From positions 1 through 64,000 of the forward strand of contig CANGHW010000017.1 of NCBI GenBank assembly GCA_947453695.1: 64,000 bases of DNA. The letters run 5' to 3'. Positions 18,728 to 26,900 of the stretch are shown here, piece by piece. Position numbers and translations under genes: made by a program. The notes below the pieces were generated by a model that searched no databases, had not been told where the DNA came from, and saw only the letters and a program-made list of their open reading frames with translations. The DNA is from Opitutia bacterium (lineage in GTDB: Bacteria; Verrucomicrobiota; Verrucomicrobiia; Opitutales; Opitutaceae). Numbering within the stretch: position 1 is the first letter of the stretch; each line of letters begins with the position of its first letter.

Positions 18728-18943
18728 TCAATTCTGTGCTGCGCGTCCACGCACCCGCTGCAAACGCTCACCGGCCGCCACGGTTACCCGACCGTCCACG
18801 GCCTTGCCGCGCGGGTGGAACTGATGCTGCGGGTCACTCTCGTGCGTGGCGACCGTATGGGCGATCGTCTGACCGGGACTGGCCACTTCAGCCGGCAATC
18901 GCGCCATCACCACGGCACTCGGAACTGGATTTTTGTTTTTCAT
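18728..18943 (-). CDS. small hypothetical protein (71 aa)
   Basis: Open frame starting MKNKNPVPSAVVMARLPAE on the minus strand, with normal-looking codon use and a charged C-terminus (RLQRVRGRAAQN). No clear ribosome-binding site precedes the ATG at 18943. No family recognised. It occupies part of a 381-bp region (18678-19058) that otherwise holds only the hairpin at its left edge; 18944-19058 shows nothing I can name. Confidence 0.4.
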   Translation of the reverse strand: MKNKNPVPSAVVMARLPAEVASPGQTIAHTVATHESDPQHQFHPRGKAVDGRVTVAAGERLQRVRGRAAQN

Positions 18944-19058
18944 AACGTTGTTGGGTTGCCTGACGCCACCACTCTACACCCGAACGCCCGCGCCCGTCCC
19001 GCAGCGCTTGCCCAAACCCACGCGTCCCTTGCCCGCCACCGGGCACGCCGCCGACCAA

Positions 19059-19751
19059 TCAACCGCGCGGCCGGTCGGCTACGCCCCACTGCGCCAGCAC
19101 CGCGGCATAACGCGCGAGCGCCTCACGCACGGTCGCGAAATCCCCCTGCACCACCGCCGGCAACGAAGCATCACCTTCGCGCGCCTGGGCGACCTCCCGC
19201 GCCGGACTTAACAGGTCGGCCAAGTCTCCGGCCATTTGGACCAGCGCCGCCCGCAACTCTCCTCGCAACGCGATCTGGGCGTCTGCCAGCTGGGCGAGAT
19301 CCTGCAACAACGCCAAATCCTCCGCCGTCCACTCGCGCGGTCGACTGTCGATCGCACACAGCGATCCGATTGTGACGCGCTCCGCCGTCCGCAACGGGAT
19401 GCCGAGGTAAGCCACCACACCCAGTTCCTCCACGGCCCGGTTGTCGCGCACCAGCGGATCGACGCGGGCATCGCTCACCTGCAGCGGCGCATCGTTCATC
19501 ACCACGTGCTGACAAAAGGAATGCGTCAGCGGCGTCTCGCGTCGTGTAGCCCAGGGCTCCGGCAATCCCGTAGCCCCCAGAAAGACCTGCCGCTCGACAT
19601 CCACCATCGAGACCAGCGAGACCGGCACCCGCAACAATCTCCCTGCCATGACCGTGAGTTTGTCGAAGTGCTCATCCATCGGCGCACCGAGCAAGCCGGT
19701 GCTTCGCAACGCCGCTATGTTGGCTGCCGCCTTTTCCGCAAACGTGCTCAT
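19059..19751 (-). CDS. GAF domain protein
   Basis: 230 residues. Residues about 25-170 form a GAF domain: FDKLTVMAGRLLRVPVSLVSMVD, THSFCQHVVMNDAPL, YLGIPLRTAERVTIGSLCAIDSRPR and a closing LLQDLAQLADAQI helix. The FCQ..V and GSLC features match the family of stand-alone GAF proteins found with kinases and cyclases. No output domain is attached; the tail of ~50 residues is helical. It probably binds a small ligand or feeds a signalling partner in trans. Confidence 0.87.
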   Translation of the reverse strand: MSTFAEKAAANIAALRSTGLLGAPMDEHFDKLTVMAGRLLRVPVSLVSMVDVERQVFLGATGLPEPWATRRETPLTHSFCQHVVMNDAPLQVSDARVDPLVRDNRAVEELGVVAYLGIPLRTAERVTIGSLCAIDSRPREWTAEDLALLQDLAQLADAQIALRGELRAALVQMAGDLADLLSPAREVAQAREGDASLPAVVQGDFATVREALARYAAVLAQWGVADRPRG

Positions 19752-19780
19752 CGGCCACCTTCGCGTGATCTCATGCCGCC

Positions 19781-19809
19781 CATCGAAGCATCCGCTCTCC
19801 CAGTGTCAA
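19781..19809 (-). promoter_or_regulatory. possible sigma-70 promoter of the GAF gene
   Basis: On the minus strand TTGACA (19809-19804) is followed by 17 bases and TCGATG (19786-19781), about 30 bases before the ATG at 19751. The -35 box is perfect and the -10 box is poor, so support is limited. Confidence 0.3.
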
Positions 19810-19905
19810 TTTTCCCTGTCCTGCCCGCCCGCTCAGAATAATACCGACAACGCTTCCCACCTCCTCACCGTCTCGGCCAACGCCATCGCTCGCCGCTGTC
19901 AACCG

Positions 19906-21771
19906 ATGAACTCCCCGTCGTCCCCTTCCGCCGCCCAACTCGCCTTCAGCCGCCGCCTCCTCGCTGCGTGCCTCGTCGTTATCTTCGGCGCCAGTTGGCT
20001 CGCCTCCCAAGTCCAGACTTCCTTCGGCCGCGTTCGCGTCACCGAGATCCGCCTCCCCACTCACAACGGCCAATGGGTCGTCGCCGATCTCTTCCGCCCC
20101 GTCTCCGCCACCCCCGAGACGCCCGCCCCGCTCATTGTCGTCGTCCCCGGTTTCCAACGCTCCAAGGAAACTCAGGCCAACATCGCCATCGAGCTTGCCC
20201 GCCGCGGCCTCGTCGCCGTCGTCATCGATCCCTACGCTCAGGGCTCGTCGAGTTCTTCCCTGAATCCCCGCTCCGCCACCAACGAGGGCTACGGCATGTT
20301 CGCCGTCGTCAACTACGTCGCCGGCACCGACAATCTAAACTACGTCGACCGCACCCGGATCGGCGTCACCGGGCACTCCGCCGGCGGCAACGCCGCGATC
20401 CAAGCCGCGTCGTTCTACGGCGCCGAGGCCCGCAAGACCAACACCCCGAGCAGGGTCCACTCGGTCTTCGTCTCCGGCTACGTCCTCACCCTCACCGACC
20501 GCGTCCTCCGCCCGATCCGCTCCAACGTCGGCATCAGCTACGCCTTCCACGACGAGGGCGCCTACCGCAACGAACTCAAAAACGGCGACATGCGCCGCGC
20601 GCCCGAGGCTCTCCGCCTCGTCCGCTCCGGCCTCGGTGCCGGCGAAAAAATCGAGGAGGTCGAGCTCGGCCGCTACTACGGCGACGCCAACGCCCGCACC
20701 CTGCGCGTCGTCCACAATCCTCCCGTGCTGCACCCGTTCCAGCCCTACAGCACCGACGATGTTGCTGACCAAATCGCCTATTTTCAAAAAGTCTTCGGCT
20801 ACGAAAAATCCCTCCCCGCCTCCGACCAAATCTGGTTCTGGAAGGAATTCTTCACCCTCGCCGCCCTCGTCGCCGCTTTCGTCTCCCTCGTCCCGCTCGC
20901 CCAGCTCCTTCTCGCCCACGTCTCATTTTTCCAGGGCCTGATCCACCCCGTTCCGCCCGCTCCCGCCGCCCCGACCGGCCGCGGCCGCGTGCTCTTCTGG
21001 ACGTTCTTCCTCGGCGGCGCCCTCATCGCCTGCTTCTCCTACATCCCCCTCGCCGAGCTTTCGCAGAAACTCTTCGCCGAAGCCGCCGGCCGCGAGGCTA
21101 CGTGGTTCTTCCCTCAGCGCATGAACAACGCCGTCGTCCTCTGGGCCTTTGCCAACGGCCTCGTCGGCTTCGGCTTGTTCTACCTCGGCTACCTCCTTTA
21201 CGGCCGCGCCGCCGGCGCCACGCCCGCCGGCTGGGGTATCACGACCTCACCGCGCGAGCTGTTCCGCACCGCCATTCTCGCCGCCGTGCTCTGGTCCGCG
21301 TTCTACCTCACACTCTTCGTCGTCTACGCACTCTTCCACGTCGACTACCGCTTCCTCTTCCTCGGCGTCCGCGTCTTCCAGCCCGCGCTGCTCCTGCTGA
21401 TCCCAATGTATGTGCCGTTCTTCTTCGTCTTCTTTCTGTCAAATTCCCTCCGCGCCAACGCCAGCCTCCGCTTCGCCGGCCAACCCGAATGGCGCAGCCG
21501 CCTGCTCGCTTCCGTCGGCAATGCCCTCGGCCTGATCTTCATTTTGCTCACCCAATACATCACGTTCGCCCTCACCGGCACCGTGCGCTGGACCGAAAAT
21601 TGGCTCTACGTGAATCTCCTCTTCGCCGTCGTGCCGATGATGGCGATCCTCCCGATTTTCAACCGCTGCTTCTTCCTGATGACCGGCCGCATCTACCTCG
21701 GCCCCCTGACGACCTGCCTGGTGTTTATCATGATCCTCCTCTCGAACACCGTCTGCTACCTGCCGTTTTAA
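19906..21771 (+). CDS. alpha/beta-hydrolase fused to a polytopic membrane domain
   Basis: 621 residues from the ATG at 19906 (MNSPSSPSAAQ); the open frame runs 86 codons further up but would overlap the divergent GAF gene. A first transmembrane helix lies at about 21-42. An alpha/beta-hydrolase domain follows (about 45-300) with PLIVVVPGFQRSKETQ, VAVVIDPYAQGSS and the nucleophile elbow GHSAGG with Ser158. From about residue 322 to the end there are roughly seven or eight further membrane helices. The hydrolase would lie on the outer face of the inner membrane. No substrate can be assigned; the layout recalls peptidase or lipid-hydrolase proteins with membrane anchors. Confidence 0.85.
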   Translation: MNSPSSPSAAQLAFSRRLLAACLVVIFGASWLASQVQTSFGRVRVTEIRLPTHNGQWVVADLFRPVSATPETPAPLIVVVPGFQRSKETQANIAIELARRGLVAVVIDPYAQGSSSSSLNPRSATNEGYGMFAVVNYVAGTDNLNYVDRTRIGVTGHSAGGNAAIQAASFYGAEARKTNTPSRVHSVFVSGYVLTLTDRVLRPIRSNVGISYAFHDEGAYRNELKNGDMRRAPEALRLVRSGLGAGEKIEEVELGRYYGDANARTLRVVHNPPVLHPFQPYSTDDVADQIAYFQKVFGYEKSLPASDQIWFWKEFFTLAALVAAFVSLVPLAQLLLAHVSFFQGLIHPVPPAPAAPTGRGRVLFWTFFLGGALIACFSYIPLAELSQKLFAEAAGREATWFFPQRMNNAVVLWAFANGLVGFGLFYLGYLLYGRAAGATPAGWGITTSPRELFRTAILAAVLWSAFYLTLFVVYALFHVDYRFLFLGVRVFQPALLLLIPMYVPFFFVFFLSNSLRANASLRFAGQPEWRSRLLASVGNALGLIFILLTQYITFALTGTVRWTENWLYVNLLFAVVPMMAILPIFNRCFFLMTGRIYLGPLTTCLVFIMILLSNTVCYLPF

Positions 21772-21877
21772 GCCGCCTCCCCTTTACCCTAAAGTAGACC
21801 GCGCCTTGCCCGCATGCCACGCGTCTCGAATGGTCTTTGCACTTCCCCGGTTCTTACTCGCCGAGTCCCCACCCCCT

Positions 21878-23365
21878 ATGAAAACCCCTGCCTCCTTCCG
21901 CGCGTTCTTTCTGGCACTCGCCACCTTCACGTCGCTCCGCGCCGCACCCGTCGGCGATTTCGAGTCCGCCGTCGATATCGGCAAAATCACGCTCCCCGGC
22001 TCCGCCGAATATCTTCCCACCACGAAGCAATATCGCGTGACCGGTAGCGGCGCCAACATGTGGGCCAAGGAGGACGCGTTTCACTTCCTCTACAAAAAAC
22101 TCTCCGGCGACCTCTCGTTCGCCATCGACGTCGCGTGGCCCGAGCCCGGCAAAGAGAACCACCGCAAAGCCTGTGCCGTCGTCCGCGGCGGTCTCGAGGT
22201 CGACGACATCTACGTCGATGTCGCCGTCCACGGCGACGGCCTCATCGAGCTCCAATATCGTAAAATCAAAGGCGGCGACACCTACGGCATCCGCACTCCG
22301 ATTCTCGCGCCCGCCACCGTCAAGCTCGAGCGCGACGCCGATGTCTTCACCGTCTTCGCCGCGAAAAACGGCGGCCCCTTCCAGCCCGTCGGTGCCGTCT
22401 CCCTCGCATTGCCCGATCCTGTCTACGTCGGCCTAGGCGTCTCCGCCCACAACGCAAAAAACCTCGAGACCGCCCTCATCTCCCACGTCTCCCTCACAAA
22501 TCGCGTCGCGCTCCCCACCGAGAAACGCGTCCGCGAAACCACCCTCGAAACCCTCGTCGTCGCCACCGGCGAACGTCGCCAAATCTACCGCGACCGCAGC
22601 CTCTTCGAAGCGCCCAACTGGTCCCGCGACGGCAAGCTCTTCTACTTCAACCGCACTGGCGGCATTTGGACGATTCCCGTCACCGGCGGAGAGCCTTCGC
22701 GCCTGGACACCGGCATCGCTCAAAAATGCAACAACGACCACGGCCTCTCCTTCGACGGTCAGTGGCTCGCGATCAGCTCAAACGAGGGCAAGGACGGCTC
22801 CAAGATCTATGTCCTTCCTGCCGCAGGTGGCGCCGCCCGACTCGTCACCCCCACTGGTCCGTCCTACTGGCACGGCTGGTCTCCCGACGGCGCCACGCTT
22901 GCCTACTGCGCCCGCCGCAACGGCAACTTCGACATCTACACCATCCCCACCGCCGGCGGCCCCGAGACTCGTCTCACCACCGCCGAGGGCCTCGACGACG
23001 GCTGCGAATACACTGCCGACGGCGCCAAGATCTATTTCAACTCCGAGCGCACCGGCGTCATGCAGATCTGGCGCATGAATCCCGACGGCTCGCAGCAGGA
23101 GCAGGTCACCACCGACCCAAAATTCGCCGACTGGTTTCCCCATCCTTCCCCCGACGGCAAGTGGCTCGTCTTCCTGTCCTTCGATCCCTCGGTGAAAGGC
23201 CACCCCGCCAACGAAAACGTCACGCTCCGCCTGATGCCCCTCGCCGGTGGCAAACCCAAAGTCATCGCCACCCTCTTCGGCGGCCAGGGCACCCTCAACG
23301 TCCCCTCGTGGTCCCCCGACAGCACGCAGATCGCCTTCGTCAGCTACCGTCACGTCCTTCCGTAA
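21878..23365 (+). CDS. secreted TolB-like beta-propeller protein with N-terminal DUF1349-like domain
   Basis: 495 residues from the ATG at 21878, which opens a signal peptide (MKTPASFRAFFLALATFTSLRAA). Residues about 25-215 resemble DUF1349/concanavalin A-like lectins (MWAKEDAFHFLYKKLSGDLSFA). Residues about 230-495 form WD40/PD40-type blades: PNWSRDGKLFYFNRTGG, HGLSFDGQWLAISSNEGKDG, HGWSPDGATLAYCARRNGNFDIY, PHPSPDGKWLVFLSFDP and WSPDSTQIAFVSY. Such proteins bind ligands or other proteins in the periplasm. It neighbours a carbohydrate-use locus and convergently meets the LacI gene 10 bases on. Confidence 0.88.
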   Translation: MKTPASFRAFFLALATFTSLRAAPVGDFESAVDIGKITLPGSAEYLPTTKQYRVTGSGANMWAKEDAFHFLYKKLSGDLSFAIDVAWPEPGKENHRKACAVVRGGLEVDDIYVDVAVHGDGLIELQYRKIKGGDTYGIRTPILAPATVKLERDADVFTVFAAKNGGPFQPVGAVSLALPDPVYVGLGVSAHNAKNLETALISHVSLTNRVALPTEKRVRETTLETLVVATGERRQIYRDRSLFEAPNWSRDGKLFYFNRTGGIWTIPVTGGEPSRLDTGIAQKCNNDHGLSFDGQWLAISSNEGKDGSKIYVLPAAGGAARLVTPTGPSYWHGWSPDGATLAYCARRNGNFDIYTIPTAGGPETRLTTAEGLDDGCEYTADGAKIYFNSERTGVMQIWRMNPDGSQQEQVTTDPKFADWFPHPSPDGKWLVFLSFDPSVKGHPANENVTLRLMPLAGGKPKVIATLFGGQGTLNVPSWSPDSTQIAFVSYRHVLP

Positions 23366-23375
23366 GGTTCGCGCT

Positions 23376-24425
23376 TCACCGCCGCGCTACCTCCGGATCC
23401 TCCCCTACCCACACCCCGCGAACGAGTGTCGTGTGCGGATTTGTCGGCACGCCGCGTTGCCCCACCGCGATTTTCTGCGCTAGCTTTTGCACTGCCACCG
23501 CGCCGATCTCTCGCGGCTTGTCGTCGTTCCCGGGAAACGGAAATTTCCCGTTCTTCTCCGGCCGGGCCGAGCAGCTCACAATTTTCAAACTCTCCGCCAC
23601 TACGCCGGTCGCCCGCAGTTCCCGCGCCGCCTGATCGTGCTCCGCGAGCAGCACCTCCGGCCGCTCCTCCCTTAGCCAGCGCCGCAGCGCACCCACCTCG
23701 AAGCGATCACACACGTGGGCCCGCACCGGCTCGCCCCCGCCGTAGATTCCCTGCCACGCATGCGCGGCCGTGATTGCATGGCCGCAGCGCTTGTCGTGCT
23801 TCGCGTGGATTACCAGTCCCGGCCTTCGAAATCCTTTGTGTCTCAGCCGTCGACCCAGTGCGAGGTTGTTAAAAAAATGATCGGCCACCACGCGATCAAA
23901 CTCCGGGCTCGTCACCGACAGCGTCGCTGACACCACCGAAAAATCCCGCCAATCTAGCAACTCGTCCAGCGCCTCCAGCCCAGCCATCGGCAGCAAGATC
24001 ACCCCTTCCACTCCACGCTGCCGCAGCATTCGCGGCAGTCGCTCGCCTGCCATCTCGTCGGAATCGACGTGCACCACCTGCAGCGCAAATCCTGCCGCCC
24101 GCGCCGCCTCCCGCGCTCCATCGAGCAGCAGATCGCAAAATGTCTCCTCGGAGCGCGCCGGCCGCGTCGTCAGTGCACACACACTGGCGGTAAACGTCTT
24201 CTCCCGGCCCGCCCGCAGGTGGTGCATCAGCTTCGTGAGCTGCGGATCCGGCGTGTAGCCGAGCTTACGCGCCAAGGCCTGAATCCGCTCGCGCGTCTCG
24301 CTCCCCACCGTCGGATGATTGCGCAGGGCCAGCGACACCGCCTGCACGCTCACGTCCGCCGCTTCCGCGATCGTGCGCATCGTCACTCGGCCTGACTCGC
24401 GGTTACGTGCGGGAAGTGACGCCAT
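23376..24425 (-). CDS. LacI family transcriptional regulator
   Basis: 349 residues from the ATG at 24425, chosen because a good ribosome-binding site (AAAGGAA) directly precedes it and the HTH begins nearby. Residues about 16-60 are the LacI helix-turn-helix (VTMRTIAEAADVSVQAVSLALRNHPTVG). The rest is a periplasmic-binding-protein-like effector domain. It is divergent from the isomerase-glycoside hydrolase-TonB receptor genes, which are its likely targets, and a palindrome in the 76-bp gap is a candidate operator. The effector is presumably a sugar released by that locus. Confidence 0.93.
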   Translation of the reverse strand: MASLPARNRESGRVTMRTIAEAADVSVQAVSLALRNHPTVGSETRERIQALARKLGYTPDPQLTKLMHHLRAGREKTFTASVCALTTRPARSEETFCDLLLDGAREAARAAGFALQVVHVDSDEMAGERLPRMLRQRGVEGVILLPMAGLEALDELLDWRDFSVVSATLSVTSPEFDRVVADHFFNNLALGRRLRHKGFRRPGLVIHAKHDKRCGHAITAAHAWQGIYGGGEPVRAHVCDRFEVGALRRWLREERPEVLLAEHDQAARELRATGVVAESLKIVSCSARPEKNGKFPFPGNDDKPREIGAVAVQKLAQKIAVGQRGVPTNPHTTLVRGVWVGEDPEVARR

Positions 24426-24429
24426 TTCC

Positions 24430-24445
24430 TTTACGTTCAAGTAAA
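24430..24445. promoter_or_regulatory. candidate LacI-type operator
   Basis: TTTACGTTCAAGTAAA has matching 5-base arms TTTAC/GTAAA and one more symmetric pair inside. It lies only 4 bases from the LacI start codon, just ahead of its ribosome-binding site, and 56 bases before the isomerase-like gene. This placement suits autorepression and control of the divergent genes. No second copy of the site was found by eye elsewhere in the window. Confidence 0.5.
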
Positions 24446-24501
24446 AGTCCCCTTGCAGGTCAATCGCCTCGCGTCCGACTCTGCCCCACCCCCACCGCCC
24501 C

Positions 24502-25479
24502 ATGTCATTCCCGCTTTCCCGCCGCCGCTTTCTTACCACGTCCGCGCTGCTCCCGTTCGCCGCCGCGTCCCTTTGCTCCCCCCACGCCCGCGCCGCCTAC
24601 ACCGCCATCCCGCGCCACAGCGGCCCGCACCTCCGTCCGTCGCTCAACGCCTACTCTTTCCTCGAGCTCCTCAACGCCAACGCGAAGGACAAAACCAAGG
24701 GCCTCGATCTCTTCGGCGTCTGCGATTTCTGCGCCAAGGTCGGCTTCGATGCCGTCGACGTCACCGGCTACTTTTTCCCCGGCTACCCGAAAGCTCCCGC
24801 CGACGACTACGTGATCCGTCTCAAACGCCACGCCTTCAATCTCGGCCTGGCCATCTCCGGCACCGGCGTCCGCAACGACTTCACCGCCACCAATCCCGCC
24901 ACCCGCGCCGAGGGCGTGCAGCGCATCAAAGACTGGATCGAGGTCGCCGCCAAACTCGGCGCCCCCACCGTCCGCGCCTTCGCCGACTCGCAGCCGCCCT
25001 TCAAGAATTGGCAGCAGGCCGCCAACAACGCTTCGCGCGACACCGTCGAAGGCTACCTCGCCGACGCCCTCCGCGAGTGCGCCGATCACGGGAAAAAATT
25101 CGGCGTCATCGTCGCCGTCCAGAATCACGGCGACTTCATCAACACCGGCGCCGAGCACCTTAGTCTCCTCAAGCGCGTCGATCACGAGTGGTGCGCCGCC
25201 CTCGTCGACACCGGCAAATACCTCACGCCCGATCCCTACGCCGACATCGCCCTCATGGCCCCCTACGCCGTGAACTGGCAGATCAAGGAAACCATGCGCA
25301 GTGAGGTCGACTCACCCAAGGTCGATATGAAGAAACTCATCTCGATCATCCGGAAATCCGGCTACCGCGGCTACGTCCCGATTGAGACGCTCTCCATGCG
25401 CCGCAAAGACTACGATTCCTACATCGAGATCACCAAGATGCTGCGCGACCTCCAGGCCGCTATCGCCGCCACCGCGTGA
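24502..25479 (+). CDS. Tat-exported sugar isomerase/epimerase-like protein (AP endonuclease family 2 TIM barrel)
   Basis: 325 residues. Twin-arginine leader LSRRRFLTTSALL with an alanine-rich cleavage region. The body is a TIM barrel of the xylose isomerase/AP-endonuclease-2 class: LNAYSFLELL, GFDAVDVTGYFFPGYP, ISGTGVRNDF, VAVQNHGDF, CAALVDTGKYL and GYVPIETLSM. Metal ligands typical of the class (Glu/Asp/His) can be seen in VQNHGDF and the final IETL. It is the first gene right of the LacI gene and is translationally coupled (GTGA) to the glycoside hydrolase. A close paralogue lies at 34751. Expected to convert sugars in the periplasm. Confidence 0.9.
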   Translation: MSFPLSRRRFLTTSALLPFAAASLCSPHARAAYTAIPRHSGPHLRPSLNAYSFLELLNANAKDKTKGLDLFGVCDFCAKVGFDAVDVTGYFFPGYPKAPADDYVIRLKRHAFNLGLAISGTGVRNDFTATNPATRAEGVQRIKDWIEVAAKLGAPTVRAFADSQPPFKNWQQAANNASRDTVEGYLADALRECADHGKKFGVIVAVQNHGDFINTGAEHLSLLKRVDHEWCAALVDTGKYLTPDPYADIALMAPYAVNWQIKETMRSEVDSPKVDMKKLISIIRKSGYRGYVPIETLSMRRKDYDSYIEITKMLRDLQAAIAATA

Positions 25480-26846
25480 AATCGTCCGTCGCCTTTCTTC
25501 TCCTTGCCTCCGCGCTCGCCGCCGCCGAGCCCGCTTCTTCGTCCGTGCTCGTCAGCGCCGCGAAGACCAAGCCGTCCAACCCGTGGCAGGACTACCCGAC
25601 GCGCCTCGTCAGCACTCTCCCGTCCTACCAGTCCACGACCGACTCAGCGCTCTCCACTTACGGCGGCCTCAAATCCGACCGCCGCGCCGCCACCGGTTTC
25701 TTCCGGGCCGAGAAATCCGGCGCGCGCTGGTGGCTCGTCGACCCCGAGGGCTACGCCTTTATTCACGTGGGTGTCGTCGCCACCGCCTATCCCAAAGGCT
25801 CCTCGACCACCGACTCCGCCACGTGGGCCGCACAGACCACCGACCTTCTCCACGCTAACGGTTTCAACGGCACCGGCGCCTGGTCCGACACCACGCTCCT
25901 CCGCGCCGCCCCGCGTCCGGTCGTCTACACGCAGATGTGGAATTTCATGGGCGCCTACGGTGCGAAGCGCGGCGGCACGTTTCAAAAATCCGGCCACCTC
26001 GGCTACCCCGGCGACTGCATCTTCGTCTTCGATCCCGCCTTTCCCGCCTTCTGCGACGACTACGCGAAACGCCTCGCCGCCACCAAGGATGACCCGTGGC
26101 TCCTCGGCCATTTCTCCGACAACGAGCTCCCGCTCTATACCAAGTCCCTCGATAATTTCCTCAAACTCCCCGCCACCGATCCCGGCCGTATCGCCGCCGA
26201 CGAATGGCTAGCCGCGCGCCGCGCCGCACATCCCGCCGAAGCCGCCGCGACCGCGCTCACCGACGACCAGCGCCAAGCCTTTCTCGGCTTCGTCGCCGAA
26301 CGCTACCTCGCCATCACCACCGCCGCGATTCGCAAATACGACCCACACCACCTCTGCCTCGGCCCGCGTTTCGATTTCCAAGCCCTCCAGTCCGCCCCGC
26401 TCTTCACCGCCGCCGGCCGCCACCTCGATGTGATCGCCGTGAACTACTACCACGCGTGGTCTCCCGACCCCGAACGCGTCGCGAATTGGGTAAAGTGGTC
26501 CGGCAAACCCTTCCTCGTCACCGAGTGGTATGCGAAGGGCATGGACTCCGGTTTCGCCAACACCACCGGCGCCGGCTGGGTCGTGAAAACGCAGGCCGAC
26601 CGCGGCAAGTTCTACCAAAATTTCACCCTCGGCCTCCTCGAGTCCGGCGGCTGCGTCGGCTGGCACTGGTTCAAATATCGCGACAACGACCCCGCTAGCA
26701 AAACCGCCGATCCCTCCAATCTCGATTCCAACAAAGGCATCGTGACCCTTCGCCTCGAACCCTACGCGCCGCTCCTGTCAGCGATGCACGAGCTCAACCG
26801 CCAAGTCTACTCCCTCGCCGCCTACTTCGACGCCCGCGCGAAATAG
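25476..26846 (+). CDS. secreted clan GH-A glycoside hydrolase, beta-agarase-like
   Basis: 456 residues from the GTG at 25476 that overlaps the previous TGA. Signal peptide MKSSVAFLLLASALAAAEP. The chain looks like a (beta/alpha)8 glycosidase: WWLVDPEGYAFIHVGV near 85, acid/base Glu in FSDNELPL (the NE pair of clan A), and a nucleophile Glu in FLVTEWYAKG. The opening WWLVDPEG segment is common in GH50/GH86-type agarases and related enzymes acting on algal or plant polymers; the exact family should be set by profile search. It sits between the isomerase-like gene and the TonB receptor. Confidence 0.8.
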   Translation: MKSSVAFLLLASALAAAEPASSSVLVSAAKTKPSNPWQDYPTRLVSTLPSYQSTTDSALSTYGGLKSDRRAATGFFRAEKSGARWWLVDPEGYAFIHVGVVATAYPKGSSTTDSATWAAQTTDLLHANGFNGTGAWSDTTLLRAAPRPVVYTQMWNFMGAYGAKRGGTFQKSGHLGYPGDCIFVFDPAFPAFCDDYAKRLAATKDDPWLLGHFSDNELPLYTKSLDNFLKLPATDPGRIAADEWLAARRAAHPAEAAATALTDDQRQAFLGFVAERYLAITTAAIRKYDPHHLCLGPRFDFQALQSAPLFTAAGRHLDVIAVNYYHAWSPDPERVANWVKWSGKPFLVTEWYAKGMDSGFANTTGAGWVVKTQADRGKFYQNFTLGLLESGGCVGWHWFKYRDNDPASKTADPSNLDSNKGIVTLRLEPYAPLLSAMHELNRQVYSLAAYFDARAK

Positions 26847-26900
26847 CCCTCCGGCCCACCCCGCAGAATTTTGTCCGACACCACCCCCCTAGCCACTGCT

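Noticed and set aside
21782-21794. CTTTA-CCC-TAAAG inverted repeat before the beta-propeller gene
   Set aside because: Too short and AT-poor to support a terminator or operator; no second copy seen.
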